A stretch of 63,825 bases of DNA from Nemertoderma westbladi (Eukaryota > Xenacoelomorpha > Nemertodermatida > Nemertodermatidae), in assembly GCA_032718475.1 (NCBI GenBank), contig JAUCBJ010007550.1, positions 1-63,825 on the forward strand. Reading direction: 5' to 3'. The notes under the pieces were generated by a model. That model was not told where the DNA came from. It was given only the letters and a program-made list of their open reading frames with translations, and searched no databases. The position numbers and the translations under genes are program-made. Below are positions 28,209 through 39,681 of this stretch, one piece after another; position 1 is the first letter of the stretch; each line of letters begins with the position of its first letter.

Positions 28209-31067
28209 ATGGACAACAATTATTTATATCATGTTCACACAGCGCATATTGAGCACTCGAGCCAACACGATAGATCTAAAGATGTTACAATACAACTGAA
28301 AATTAATGGTATTCCTCTTTGGATGGAGATTGACTCTTGCGGCACTATAACTCTGCTTGATTTTGATACATACAGTAAAATTCAACCTCATCCTGTTCTA
28401 AAAAAAACCTTCAAGTTAGTGTAGTATTAGCTTATGGTGGAAAACCGATTCCATGCCATGGTTGGTTCATAGGGATTATATCTACCAGACAAAACAATAC
28501 TGAGGCGAAGATTATGGTAACCCAAAGTCCCATGAAGTCTTGACCTTTGTTAGCCAATTATATTGCTTTCAAGCTGGTTCTTCTTGCTGTATCCCGAGCA
28601 AATCATTGTTTCTCCTTTAGTCCGAACTCATATGGATAACTTTTTGATATAAATGCAATCCCTGAAGAATAATCCAACCCCCACTGCGTGAAAGCAACCA
28701 ATGTACCTGTTCCTGCATTTGGTGACTCATCACTCCCCGATTGTATACACGATTGCAGTTCAGTTTTTAAACACAGCCTTGGTAAGAATAAAGATGGTCA
28801 AGTATATGTAATGGTTGACCACGAGGTAAGACCAGTGGCTCAAGTCCCATGTAAAATACCATTCTGCTTTCATGAACCCCTTGAAAAACACCTAAAACTG
28901 TTGGAAGAATCCGGAGTCATTGAGGATGCACCCACTGATGTTCCCACTTCATGGGTCTCAAATCTTGTCTTTGCGCCAAAGCCTCAGGACCCAGATCCCC
29001 TCGCCATAAGATTTTAAAGCTGTCACCTCGCCACCTTTTATATGAATATCAGCAATAAATAATACAAACGTCTCCCATTTGGACTAGCATCTGCCCAGGA
29101 TGAGTTTGATCGCGAAACTCGACATTTGATTGCAGGTATTATAGGTGCTTGAAACATATCAGACGATATAATAATCTTTGGTCAAATGAATGAGGAGCAT
29201 GATGCGGCTCTGAGTGCTGTTATGAAAAGACTCGTCGAAGCTATGGTTACCTTAAAACAATCCAAATGCATTTTCATGCAACTGAAGTTAAGTTTTTTGG
29301 TATAATACTTAGCCCACAAGGCATAAAACCAGATCCATCAAAAGTATCTGCTGTCTGAATGATGCCAGCCCCCAAAAGCAAAGAAGATGTGCGTCGCACA
29401 TTGCAATGGCAGGGGCATCTCGCATGTTTATACCTGAGTTTGCTAAACTAACAGCTCCCCTTCGATCCCTTATAGCTGAAAGACATCATTTCCAATGGGG
29501 ACCACTACAACAGGAGTAGTTTGATAAACTCAGGTCATCTATCTCTGATAATTGCCTTCTTGGATATTATGATCCTCATGCCCAAACAGAACTCCATGTA
29601 GATTTCCATAATAGTGGACTTGGGGCAACACTTATTCAATATAAGCAAACCAACAAATGGATTCCACGAATGTTCACCTCACGATCCACTACGTTAGCTG
29701 AATCCTGATACAGCCAAATCGAAGGAGAGTGCTTGGCTGCAAAGTGGGCTTCCGAGCAGTTCCGATGTTATATCCTAGGCATGCACTATACCATAGTCAC
29801 TGACCACAAACCCCTTGAGGTCTTGTTAATGAGCCCCTTGAAACAGATGCCTATACGAATCAATTGGTTCCTAATGCATCTCTAGGAATTTAATTATTCA
29901 GTGAGATATAAATGGCAAGCAGAATATCAGTGACTATTTATCTCGACACCCTTTAGTTTCAGATGCATCTGCAAATATTTTTGAGGATGATATTGTTAAT
30001 CATGTTCATGCTCTATTTCAATCATCTGTAAACGAAGTTGTTACCTTAAAGGATATACGAGAATGTACACAAAATAGTCTCCAGAAACTGAGTACAGCAA
30101 TAACCTCTAGAAACTGGATTGAAATAGAATAATGATGTACAGCATACCCTTTCTTCCATGTGAAAGATGAACTAACGTTTCTAGATGGTCTAGTCCATCG
30201 TGGAGACCTTGTAGTTATCCCCCCAGAGCTAGAAGAAGCTGTGCTTTTGAATTCTCATATAGGACACCAAGGTGTTTCAAAAACCAAAGCTTTCATTAGA
30301 TGGTCATGTTGGTTTCCAGGCCTTGAGTGAAAAGTTGAAAATATGGTCCATCACTGCTTTTCCTGTCAAGTTGTACCATCAAACCTTCGCCTTCCTCTAC
30401 AAATGAGCCCCCTTCCAGAATACCCATTCCAGAAAGTCTCTCTTGATTTTTGTGGACCATTTCCGAATGGCAATCATGCCCTGATAATGATTGATGAGTT
30501 TCCACATCCACTGCATATAAACAAACGACTGACAAGCTTCGCAAGATGTTCGCTCAACATGGGCGGGCATCCTTCCGTGGTCAAGACGGATAATAGACCA
30601 CCATTTAATTCTGAGAATTTCGCAGAGTTTATAAAAAGTCAAGGATTTATGCACTGGAAAATCATATCCAGGCATCCTGAAGCTAACGCCGAAGTCGAAA
30701 GGTTTAACCGCACTTTTAAGAAGGCAGTTCAAACAGCACGCTTGACAGGCGCGGATTGGAAGAACGACTCATATATATTCCTGGATGTTTATAGGAATAC
30801 CCCCCACACCTCCATTGGTGGGGCCCCGAATGATCTGGTGATATTCTACCAGACAGGTTCCTGGCTACCTACAATGCCCCAGAAACATCTTCACTATGAT
30901 GTCATGCACGATAAAGATACTACTTCTAAAGCAACAATGAAGTGTAATGCTGAGCTTCATCATGCCATTTGCCCATTGGCATTTTCTAAGGATGACCTTG
31001 TCCCAATTAAGCAGCCAATGAAAGACAAATTCACTCCTTGTTATGATCCAACACTACCATTACTTTA
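28209..31067 (+). pseudogene. Gypsy pol remnant (protease, RT, RNase H, integrase)
   Basis: The open pieces are separated by many stops and shifts. A protease-like segment (LWMEIDSCGTITLL) is near 28320. The reverse transcriptase covers about 28770-29440, with ISDDIIIFG at about 29157 replacing the usual YxDD. RNase H runs from about 29590 (FHNSGLGATLIQ) to TDHKPLEVL near 29815. The integrase zinc region is at 30260-30370. Its core at 30430-30720 keeps Asp (LDFCGP), Asp (KTDNRPP) and Glu (NAEVERF). It is non-functional. Confidence 0.88.
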
Positions 31068-31169
31068 GTCACCCTGAAGGATTCCCCATAAGACTTTGAA
31101 TGGATCTGTGTCACCATCAGCAGTAGACACAAATGTGGTGGAACCATCATACAGTGATCTGATAGCTGC
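31068..31169 (-). pseudogene. LINE fragment, continuation beyond the Gypsy insertion
   Basis: The reverse complement matches about 38005-38110 of the reference LINE (GDTEPFEVLWG region). It is colinear with 26808-26860 once the Gypsy element and one copy of GTCAC are removed. Confidence 0.85.
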
Positions 31170-31837
31170 ACGCTTTCAATATATTTAATTATATCAATGT
31201 ATTTAATAATTACAATACAAAATATAAATACTGTAGCACAAAGCAGTGCGAATAAATACATTAGACACTGAGATACGGACAAATAGAATATACAAATAGA
31301 TCTTCAACCATTTAACTACATTTAACATATTCATTGAGACTTCGCGCATATAAAACCTTTCTAGACAACCTACTAATGAAACACGTGTTAAAGTTTGGAT
31401 AATTATGTGGCTCGCCCCTCATTTTTTACTTAACATCTGTGTTTTATTTGTTATCTCTAGATCAATCATCACAAAACTGCATCCCATTAGGTAGAATATC
31501 ATACTACTATCAAACACGTTCGTGGGGCCTTCGCACAGGACGAGGCCCAGTTATGAGATACAAATTAAAATTGAGCGACTGTATCACAAAATCAGTATTT
31601 GAGAAATTTAACCATACCGACAATCAATCAAAGAAAGGGGGACAGTAGGTGTTCAGCCCTTTTAATCTGCACCCCCCCCCCCCCCCCCTTCCTACCAACC
31701 AATACATAACCGTGGAAGGGTAGCATAAACTTATTTCCAATCACACGTTCAATATGCGAAGCCATGTGGTTTATAGGAAATATCGAGAATTCGAGAAAAT
31801 CGAGAATACGAGAAACTCGATCGAAATACCTGCTCAT
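31170..31837. other. No gene seen; C run
   Basis: AT-rich DNA with a C run of about 18 at 31671-31688 and one copy of the dispersed motif GGCTCGCCCC near 31411. No coding region is supported. Confidence 0.4.
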
Positions 31838-32122
31838 CCCAGTATCCATCCGTAGTCACCAGACAGCTGCGGTTTATTCCCGTAGAACAGTAGAATTCCA
31901 GCAGCTTCCGACCCAATTCGACAACAAATTCGCCTCACACTTTCGCGTGGTAGAGAATGTAATCCGGTGCAATACACATCTGCCCGACTTTCAACCATTT
32001 CCCCCAGGCGATCCCAGGATCCGGCTGTCCGGGCCGCAGCTAAACCCAAATCGCAATCCTCGTCGATTCGTCCAGTCGTCAAAGTAAGTCGGACTCTTCC
32101 CACTGCACTCCAAGGTGGGTGG
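31838..32122 (-). pseudogene. Decayed exon of an ALDH3-type (fatty) aldehyde dehydrogenase
   Basis: Three frames of the minus strand together carry landmarks of the ALDH3 catalytic domain in the right order. They are SGKSPTYF (the glutamate-motif region), IDEDCDLGLAAAR, IAWGKWLKVGQMCIAPDYIL (region of the catalytic cysteine) and EFVVELGRKLLEFY. At least two frameshifts and one in-frame TGA separate them, so the piece cannot be translated. The catalytic Cys of the GQ(T/M)C motif is still encoded. It may be an exon of a dead gene or a processed fragment; no flanking splice sites were convincing. Confidence 0.75.
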
Positions 32123-32881
32123 CCTGAGTGAGGCATGAGGAACTTGGCAGTGGCCCGCATTATGATCCGACCAACCGCCGTATTCCCAGTGTAGTAAATA
32201 GAATCTTACTGACAAGCAAGCAATTCCGTAGTATTTATTCCTCAGTTAATCGCATCTTGATGCCACTCGGCTGCTCGGGTCCAGATACATCGGACTGTCG
32301 GAAGCTGTTTAGATGAAGAAGTTGTTTAGATGGCCTTGCCAACGACCTGAAGACGGTACCGGTAACTCTGTACCACTGTGACTGAACAGTACCGGTACCG
32401 TACTGTAAACCTGTAGTCTCCTAGCAACCAGCTGATGCCAAGCCTAATAATGTTTGGATAGAATAATTTATTACAACCATAAGACAGTTACACAGATGCT
32501 GCATGAAGACCCCACGCAAATTCAACTTGGAAAATTTCTAAACTTTGGCCAGACTACAGTTGTGCCAAGTTTGGTTAAATTTCATTAACATTTGGCTGAG
32601 TTATTAGCATTTAAAATTGGTCACGACTGAACAACAGATCGACAGAACAACAGATCAACAGACACACCGATTGAGTTAGTGGTACCTGTATGCTAAGCTC
32701 GCTTACTTTCGTCGCTCGCCCCACAAAGTATCTATATCACTCTAGGTACAAAATTTTCTTGGAATGAAAATACACAAAATCGAAATTCGAAGACAATGAA
32801 ATGTAAAAAACAATAATATTCCATAACATGACTGGTTTAGACAAAACTATTTAATAATTTCATTAGTTCCACCAATCACCG
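32123..32881. other. Intergenic or 3' flanking DNA, no gene seen
   Basis: This stretch contains the tandem phrase 'gaacaacagatc(g/a)acag' near 32625-32660, several GTACCGG-type palindromes at 32350-32405 and a variant of the GCTCGCCCCA motif near 32718. The part next to 32882 may be the 3' UTR of the exon that follows. Confidence 0.4.
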
Positions 32882-33118
32882 TTAGATGGCTCCGTACGTT
32901 GAGACCAGCGAGTATCCCCGCAACCTACGCCGACGGGATTTAACCCTTGAATAAACACAGAACGCGGCCCCCATCGCTATGCACGAGGCCAGTAATATGA
33001 GTACGAGCACGAAGGTAGCGGTGTGTAGCGACTTCTCCGTGTGGTGAGGAAGTTTCGGTAGATATCCCGTACGGTTTATCATCAATCCCAATGCCCAGCC
33101 GAAGTCTTCGCCATTTAT
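32882..33118 (-). CDS. Terminal exon of an ENTPD (CD39-type) ecto-nucleoside triphosphate diphosphohydrolase
   Basis: The exon starts after a good acceptor (a T-rich tract ending cgttcgttttag at 33119-33131 read on the minus strand) and encodes 78 residues before TAA. INGEDFGWALGLMINRTGYL matches the conserved end of the extracellular apyrase domain of ENTPD1/2/3/8 enzymes, which is followed there by a C-terminal membrane anchor. Here the anchor is residues about 31-53 (FVLVLILLASCIAMGAAFCV), then a short basic cytoplasmic tail (KSRRRRLR). The enzyme would hydrolyse extracellular nucleotides. Earlier exons should lie at higher coordinates but none is recognisable in the window, so this is either a gene with a very long intron or an orphan exon. 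Confidence 0.78.
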   Translation of the reverse strand: MNGEDFGWALGLMINRTGYLPKLPHHTEKSLHTATFVLVLILLASCIAMGAAFCVYSRVKSRRRRLRGYSLVSTYGAI

Positions 33119-33189
33119 CTAAAACGAACGGAATAGAAAATGTCAATAATAAACTATTGATAAGATTAAGAGATAAAGATTAAAGCCGT

Positions 33190-35862
33190 ATGTACCCATA
33201 CCCATACTGGAAGTGACAACGGTGCAGGATGGCTGGGAGTACGAGGAGAGTACAATGATGGATATCCAGAGGATAATGAATGTTACTATGGTTATTTCAG
33301 TCAAGGAGGAATTCGACCTGGTCGATTTAATTGTAACCAAGGAAATTTCGGAACTGGACGCCAAGGATTTCGGAATTATGGAGGAGGTTTATTAGAAGAT
33401 AAGGTGGTAGAGGTGGTAATTTCAACCAGATGAATCAAACCCAGTCTCGTTACTCTCGAGGTCAACCAGGGGGAACCGATATGGATCAATATGGACGACC
33501 AACACAGAGCAGAGTTTGTTTGTCAAAATATCAATATGAAACTGATTGTCAATATAAACAAGCTGCTGCTGATAATAATGTACAGCTATATACAGAAACG
33601 GAAAATGTTAATATAAATCTTTATACGGATGGTGATATTGTTACATAAGATCAGTTATTGTCAGAAACATTAAAGTATGCTGTTCTTGACACCAGTTGTG
33701 TCACTACCATTATTGCTGGGAAGGTTTGGTTGGATTGTGACATAGATTCTCTTAGTTGTAGTGATCAAAGAGATATTTACTAAGAAAAGATAATTGTTTG
33801 GTTTCGTTTCAGTGATGGAAATCGGCATTTGTTCAGCAAGAAGGCAATATTACCAATACATCTTGGTAATAAACGCTTATATTTATCTGTTAATATTGTT
33901 GAATGCGATATTCCATTATTGTTATCACGAGCAGCTATGAAGAAAGGAAATGGTAAGGTAGATTTTAACAATGATATGCTTGAACTGATAGGCGAAAAAT
34001 GTCATCTTATTATATCATCTACATCATCAACAGGAGGATTATTCGATTAAATTTAGGAAAATTGTCGAAGACATTTCTGGTAAATGTGAGGTATGTACAT
34101 GATTCAAGAAACCTCCTTTACAACCCATTGTTGGATTTCCATTAGCAACAACTTTTAATGAGACAGTTGCAATGGACTTGAAAGAGATCAGACTGGGAAT
34201 TCATATTTTGCATATGATTGATCATGTCACCAGATATGCTCAAGCTGTAGCAATTGACAACAAAAGGAAAGAGACGATCATCAAGAAACTATTTGAATAT
34301 TGGATTCGAATTTTCGGTTCTCCTGCTAAGTTTCTCTCTGATAATGGTGGAGAATTCAACAATGAAGAATTGAGAATTTTGTGAACAGTTTAATATTATA
34401 CGAGTAAAGTCTACAGCAGCGGAGAGCCCTTGGTCAAATGGTTTGGTCGAAAGACACAATGGTATATTGGCATCATGTGTTGGAAAAGCATTTAGCGAGA
34501 GAAAGTTTTATACATCAAGAAAGCTGTGAGAAATTGAGACGTGCTTTAAATAGAAGAACTAGGTCATACACCGATTATACTTTCACAGCTGGTGATGAAG
34601 TTTATTATAAAAGGATAAATTCCACGTCCTGGAAGGGTCATGTGAGGGTGCTTGGTACAGATGATAAACTTGTTTTGGTTAAGCATGGTTGATATTATAT
34701 TAGAGTTCACCCTTGTCGATTGATATTAACAGAAGAGAAACAACAAATAATGGAAACTAGCAAAAACGTCTCTCGAAAACAGGGCTCAGTAGAAACGCAG
34801 TTGGAACAAAATAATAATGACTCATCAAGTGATGATAGTGATACAGTAAGGTCTCAACATCAGGTTGTTGTCGAAGATGCAATTGAAGATGTTAGTAATT
34901 CTTCAAATAAAAATCCAGTAGTGAAAATGCAGACGATCTTGCCGAAACGGAATGATGTAATTAAATATTTTGATAATAGTTCAAATGAGTGGGAAAAGGC
35001 AACTGTGCTTGGAAGAACAGGTAAAGCATCAGGTAAATATTGGCATTTCATGAATTATACAGAACAATGATGGTACACAGTGTAGCAAAAGTTTCCGAGA
35101 TGGAATTAAAGATTGGAAAGTTGATAATGGTGCAGTAGAGAGTGAACAGTCAGAGTCACCTGCAACAGAAAGGTTTGAAGATATATGTGAGGAGAGTTCG
35201 GCTGAATTTGTGAGTGGGACTACATATTACTCAGAAGAACATCGTTTATGTGATGATAATGATTGTTTCGATAAACCCAAACAGGATGAACAAAGTAAAA
35301 GGCGAGAGATGAACACTTAAGTGGAAATTCCAGATAATGGTCAATATTCGATATCTACTAAGTGGGTTTTAACAGAAAAACTTATTGGTGATAAGTTTAC
35401 ATTAAATTACAGTTCATTAATGTACATACATAGTTTACATTAATCACTGGTTGCTAGAGTTTTTGGGACATTGGTAATCCGAAAACAGAATCTCCAACAT
35501 GCTACAAGGAATCTCTGCGTATTTGATTAGTAAAAATGTCATCTTTAAATTGGAAATTAAATGTACTTGATATTAAAAGTGCATATTTACAAGGTATGCC
35601 AATGGATCGTGAAGTTTTTTTAAAGCCACCAAACGAAGCTAATTCTGATCAATTGTGGCATTTAAATCATTGTGTTTATAGACTAAATGAGTCTGGACGT
35701 AAGCGGTATCTGCGAGTTGTCTCTGAGCTTGAAAAACTAAAAGTTTGTATATCACAGTTTGATCCTGCTGTTTTCATTTATCAAAAAGATTGTGTTCTTC
35801 ACGGAATTATGGTTATTCATGTGGACGAATTCTTATGGGTCGGAGATCAAAGTTTTGATGAT
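33190..35862 (+). pseudogene. Ty1/Copia retrotransposon, 5' part (gag end, protease, integrase, start of RT)
   Basis: The order protease-integrase-RT identifies Copia. A Gly/Asn/Arg-rich gag tail runs to about 33640. A degraded protease starts near 33673 (VLDTSCVTTI). Integrase has Asp near 34170 (AMDLKEI), Asp near 34338 (SDNGGEFN) and Glu near 34445 (GLVERHN), with stops between. The reverse transcriptase begins at 35536 (LNVLDIKSAYLQGMPMDREV) and breaks at 35862, where a block of other elements is inserted. The part upstream of 33190, including the 5' LTR, is missing. Wording of conserved motifs suggests the GalEa group, at moderate confidence. Confidence 0.88.
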
Positions 35863-37599
35863 AGATAGATAGATTTATTTATACATTATGTAAAAACAAT
35901 AACAAAAATACACCAAACAATGTACCGGTATAAAGGTATTGTCCAACATAACATATAGGATTACCCATAAAGCATTGCAGCTTATTTCCAAGGGGGTCCT
36001 TTATGTTACTTGGTTACAAATACAATATTACACAACGCTAACCTAAAACCAATATAAACGTAATTACACAATGTACATGTACAACTTTACCGAGAGCGTG
36101 ACAATGTCCAACTCAACGATAAACATGTAGTGGCTCTGTTGTTTATTTAATAAAAATCGGACAGGCCGACAGTTTAAAATACGTCAAACAAACACACAAT
36201 TTACAAGTTAAAATCCTCAGTAGGTAGGCTAATTAGCTACTAAATCACACATCAATTTAGACCTATTGAGCAATAACTTAAATCACATTGATTTGATACA
36301 CCAAAGTAGTTGAGTATATAATGGCGTCTCCTTGCAAGTGGGAGAGACAGTTTGTGGCACTGATCAATAAAAGAGGCGTCCATTCTATCCTTGATGGGTG
36401 GTTTCCGGGAGCCACCCTCGACAATATACTTTTGAGTGAGTATTTCATCGTTGCCAGTGAACTCAAGTAGGGAAGTGAGAATCTCGCAGATGCTTTAGCG
36501 TATATGCTGCCAAGACCAATGTAATTGCTGCCACTACTGGTAACATTGCGTATGAGGGTGATGCCGAGCCCAGAGTTCAAGCTTGTATTTGGGCAGCTCC
36601 GCAAACTCATGATTGTCCGAATAGAGGACCTGAACACATCATTGGCAAATATACTACCATTAAATAGCAAATATAAGGTGGAGTTACTGGCATATCGCCC
36701 AATACATAACAAACCCCTTAGGAGCCTCCTATAATGAATTTCCAGGATTTCAATCTGCGATTGTGATAGGGCACCAAGAAGGAATTTAAGTCTATATAAA
36801 ATCGAGGACACGCCCACAGCCTTCCACAATCTAACCACTGTCTTGCAGTCCAACCACTTAACAGTCCATGATTTCCTGCGGAAAATTGCATGGACCACCG
36901 ACATGGTCCTTATGCAGTATTGTAGAGCATCCTGTTTCTTTACTGCAAGGTTGAATCCGAGGAATACCAACTCTTTCGCTTCAGGTATGAGAGTATTATT
37001 TAACACCAGAAATGCTGGATGCTGTGATGTTGAGCTGTATATCTACTTCGTCTTGGATTTTTCAATATCTAATGCAATTTTATTAGTTTCCTCGGATATG
37101 ATTCTCACCATATATTGCATCTCTAAACCAGTGGAGGCAAGTAACAGAAAGTCATCGGCATAGCTTAAAGCACCTAGCCACGTGCTATCAATATTACAGC
37201 CAACTCCTTTTGATTGCAACTCATTCAAAATAGAGGCAGTGAATATGTTGAACAAGATAGGTGATAGAACGGATCCTTGTTTTACTCCTTTTCCCAATGT
37301 GTAATATGTGTATTTTATCGAATCCCCAAATTTTAGAAAGATTTTGGTGCATCTGTAATAATCACAGAGTACAAGCACGATATGTGGATTTAGAAACTCA
37401 GTCAGCCGACGAAAAAGCTTATAGTAGTTAACATCATCAAACGCAGATTTTATGTCCAGCTGACACATGAATATCGACGAGTCACGCTGCTTATAATACT
37501 CCACACATTCAAGTGCAAGGGATATAATCATATCGGCACTAAGTTTATTTTTATACCCGAATTGATTGACGTTCGTATGTGCAGCCGCACTGGTGTAAT
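35863..37599 (-). pseudogene. LINE relic 2 (reverse transcriptase, broken), minus strand
   Basis: The minus strand carries an RT with QLDIKSAFDDVNYYKLF, GVKQGSVLSPILFNIF and the catalytic YADDFLLLA (about 37160). A frameshift near 37020-37045 leads into a second frame that ends at 36278 with a long C-terminal domain. The 3' end lies at 35863-35875 and consists of (ATCT)n repeats, typical of CR1-like and related LINEs. The copy is 5'-truncated where LINE relic 1 begins. Exact clade is not settled. Confidence 0.85.
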
Positions 37600-39072
37600 G
37601 TACAGTCCCATCATAGTAGACATGTACCGTACAACAAGAGTCCCACAAGAAATGAAAACAAATAAGTTGGTGCCAGTTCCCAAGAAGGGCAACCTAACAC
37701 TCTATGGTTCTTTTCGGGGAATCTCATTGATCTCGATTGCTGCAAAACTATACAATAGAATTCTATTAAATCGCATCAGGGATCCCATTGAGAGACTGCT
37801 ACGTGGAAATCAGAATGGGTTCCGTAAAGGTCGTGGGACCATGGAGCCCATTTTGGCACTTAGAAGGATAATTGAAGAGTTATCAAAAAAGAAAGACAGG
37901 CATCTGGCTGTTATCTTTGTTGACTTCTTCAAGGCCTTTGATTCAGTCTCTCGCTCACGTATGTTCAGCATACTTTCATTGTATGGGATTCCTGATGAAA
38001 TTATTGCAGCAATCAGATCAGTATACGATGGTTCGACAACATTTGTGTCTACTGTTGACGGTGACACAGAACCATTTGAAGTGTTATGGGGCGTCCTCCA
38101 AGGAGACACACTTGCACCATTCTTGTTCATTATTGTGGTTGACTATGTTCTACGCATGTCCTTAGATCATCATAATGATGATGGGGTGATGATAACTCCA
38201 CCTACTGGCTCCAGAAGTCGAGGAAATCCTGCCAAGTACCTAACTGATCTAGACTTTGCTGATGACTTAGGAGTACTCTCAGAATCATTAGAGGGAGCCC
38301 AGCGGCTCCTCAGCTCATTAGAACATGCTGCTTCTAGTGTTGGTCTTTTTATTAACTCCAGAAAGACCAAAATTCTGACAGTTAACTTTGAAAGTCCTCA
38401 GCAAGTCTCTGATCGGATGAGCATAAGCTCAAAGGATGGTATGCTTGAGCATGTGGACGACTTCTGTTACCTGGGATCATGGATCCGGAAGTCAGGTGAG
38501 GACCTTCGAATACGTAAGGGAAAGGCATGGGCAGCCTTGAATGGGCTTTCCAGGATTTGGAAGTCACCTAGAATTAATCGGAAACTTAAGGTCCGATTAT
38601 TTAGAGCAGCAGTAGTTCCAGTACTCCTCTACGGGAGTCCATGCTGGGCTCTAACTGCTGAGGACACCAAATCTCTGGATGGCACATTCACAAGAATGCT
38701 ACGCCGGGTACATTGTGTCAAGTACAATGCACACATCTCCAACCAGACACTATATAACATTGGAGGTGTCTCATTGGTTCCCCCAAGCTTGACACTAGAA
38801 CAAAATCGCCTCCGCTTTGCAGGACATTGCTTTCGCCGTGAGGACCAGCCAGTGCACAATCTTGTACTTTGGCAGCCTCATGGAGTGAATAAGCATGGTG
38901 GACAGCCCATGACTTTCTTGAGACGCATCTTAAAGGACACTGGCCTTAAAGATGCGGATGATCTAGCAAATGTCATGGGTGATAGGGAGTTGTGGCGGTG
39001 CAATTTTGTTGACAAGCCGGCACAGCATTCTTAAAAATGCAGCTGCAATGCAGCATGCCGATCCTAGTAGTA
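37600..39072 (+). pseudogene. LINE relic 1 with a long open RT frame (RTE/L2-like family)
   Basis: The frame is open from 37562 to 39034, but the first about 13 codons derive from the neighbouring LINE, so the copy is 5'-truncated and lacks its endonuclease. RT landmarks are VPVPKKGNLTLYGSFRGISL, VIFVDFFKAFDSVSR, GVLQGDTLAPFLF and the catalytic FADDLG (about residue 230). The C-terminal domain includes RLRFAGHCFRREDQPVHNL, a signature shared by many aquatic-invertebrate LINEs. The 3' end is a short (TAG)n-like run. Fragments of the same family occur at 1917, 24556-31169, 25720 and 44230. It cannot move by itself. Confidence 0.9.
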
Positions 39073-39681
39073 ATGTACAGAACAATTTATTATAAAACGT
39101 AATTACAGTATAAATAGTAAATAATTAATAAACTAATAACTTAGTGTAGGACTATTGTACCTATTTTTACATTGCACACGGAGGTGAGATTTAACTGCAG
39201 ATTTAAAAGAATGTTGATTATTTAGGTTTTTAATTTCATTAGGCAGAGCGTTCCAATTTTTAATGCCGTTAAAAAAGAAAGTATCAGATTCGAAGGATTT
39301 ACAATTCGGGAGGTAGAAGTTTGAAGCACTAGCTCTGGTACTGTAAGAGTTTGTATCGCGTACCCTGTTGAATTTTTGTTTTAGGTAATTGGGACATTTA
39401 CCATTATACACTTTATGCACATGGTTAAGGCGTAGCTGCTTAACTCTACTATCTAAGTTAAGTAGTCCAGATTCAGAAAAGTCATCTGGAGTTAGGTGGT
39501 GCCTAGGTTTGTAGCCTTTAATAAATCACACTACTTTATTCTGAGCTACTTGTAATTTACATTTAAGCTGTTTGGTTAAGCCTTCATACCAAGAAGAGCA
39601 TGCATAGTCCATGTGACACTGTATTAAAGAAGAGCAAAGTAACTTGCGGGAGTCGGTGTTTAAACTATTTTTATTTCTGTA

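Larger units (their letters stand above)
26861..31067 (+). mobile_element. Degraded Ty3/Gypsy retrotransposon with a near-complete 3' LTR deletion
   Basis: It begins with an LTR of about 209 bp (26861-27069), followed at 27071 by a primer-site-like TGGCGACGAGGAT and a gag ATG. Gag, protease, reverse transcriptase, RNase H and integrase remnants follow in order. A 5-base target duplication GTCAC flanks it (26856-26860 and 31068-31072). The right end retains only about 18 bases resembling the LTR terminus (acactaccattacttta against acactgaaccattattata). Confidence 0.88.
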
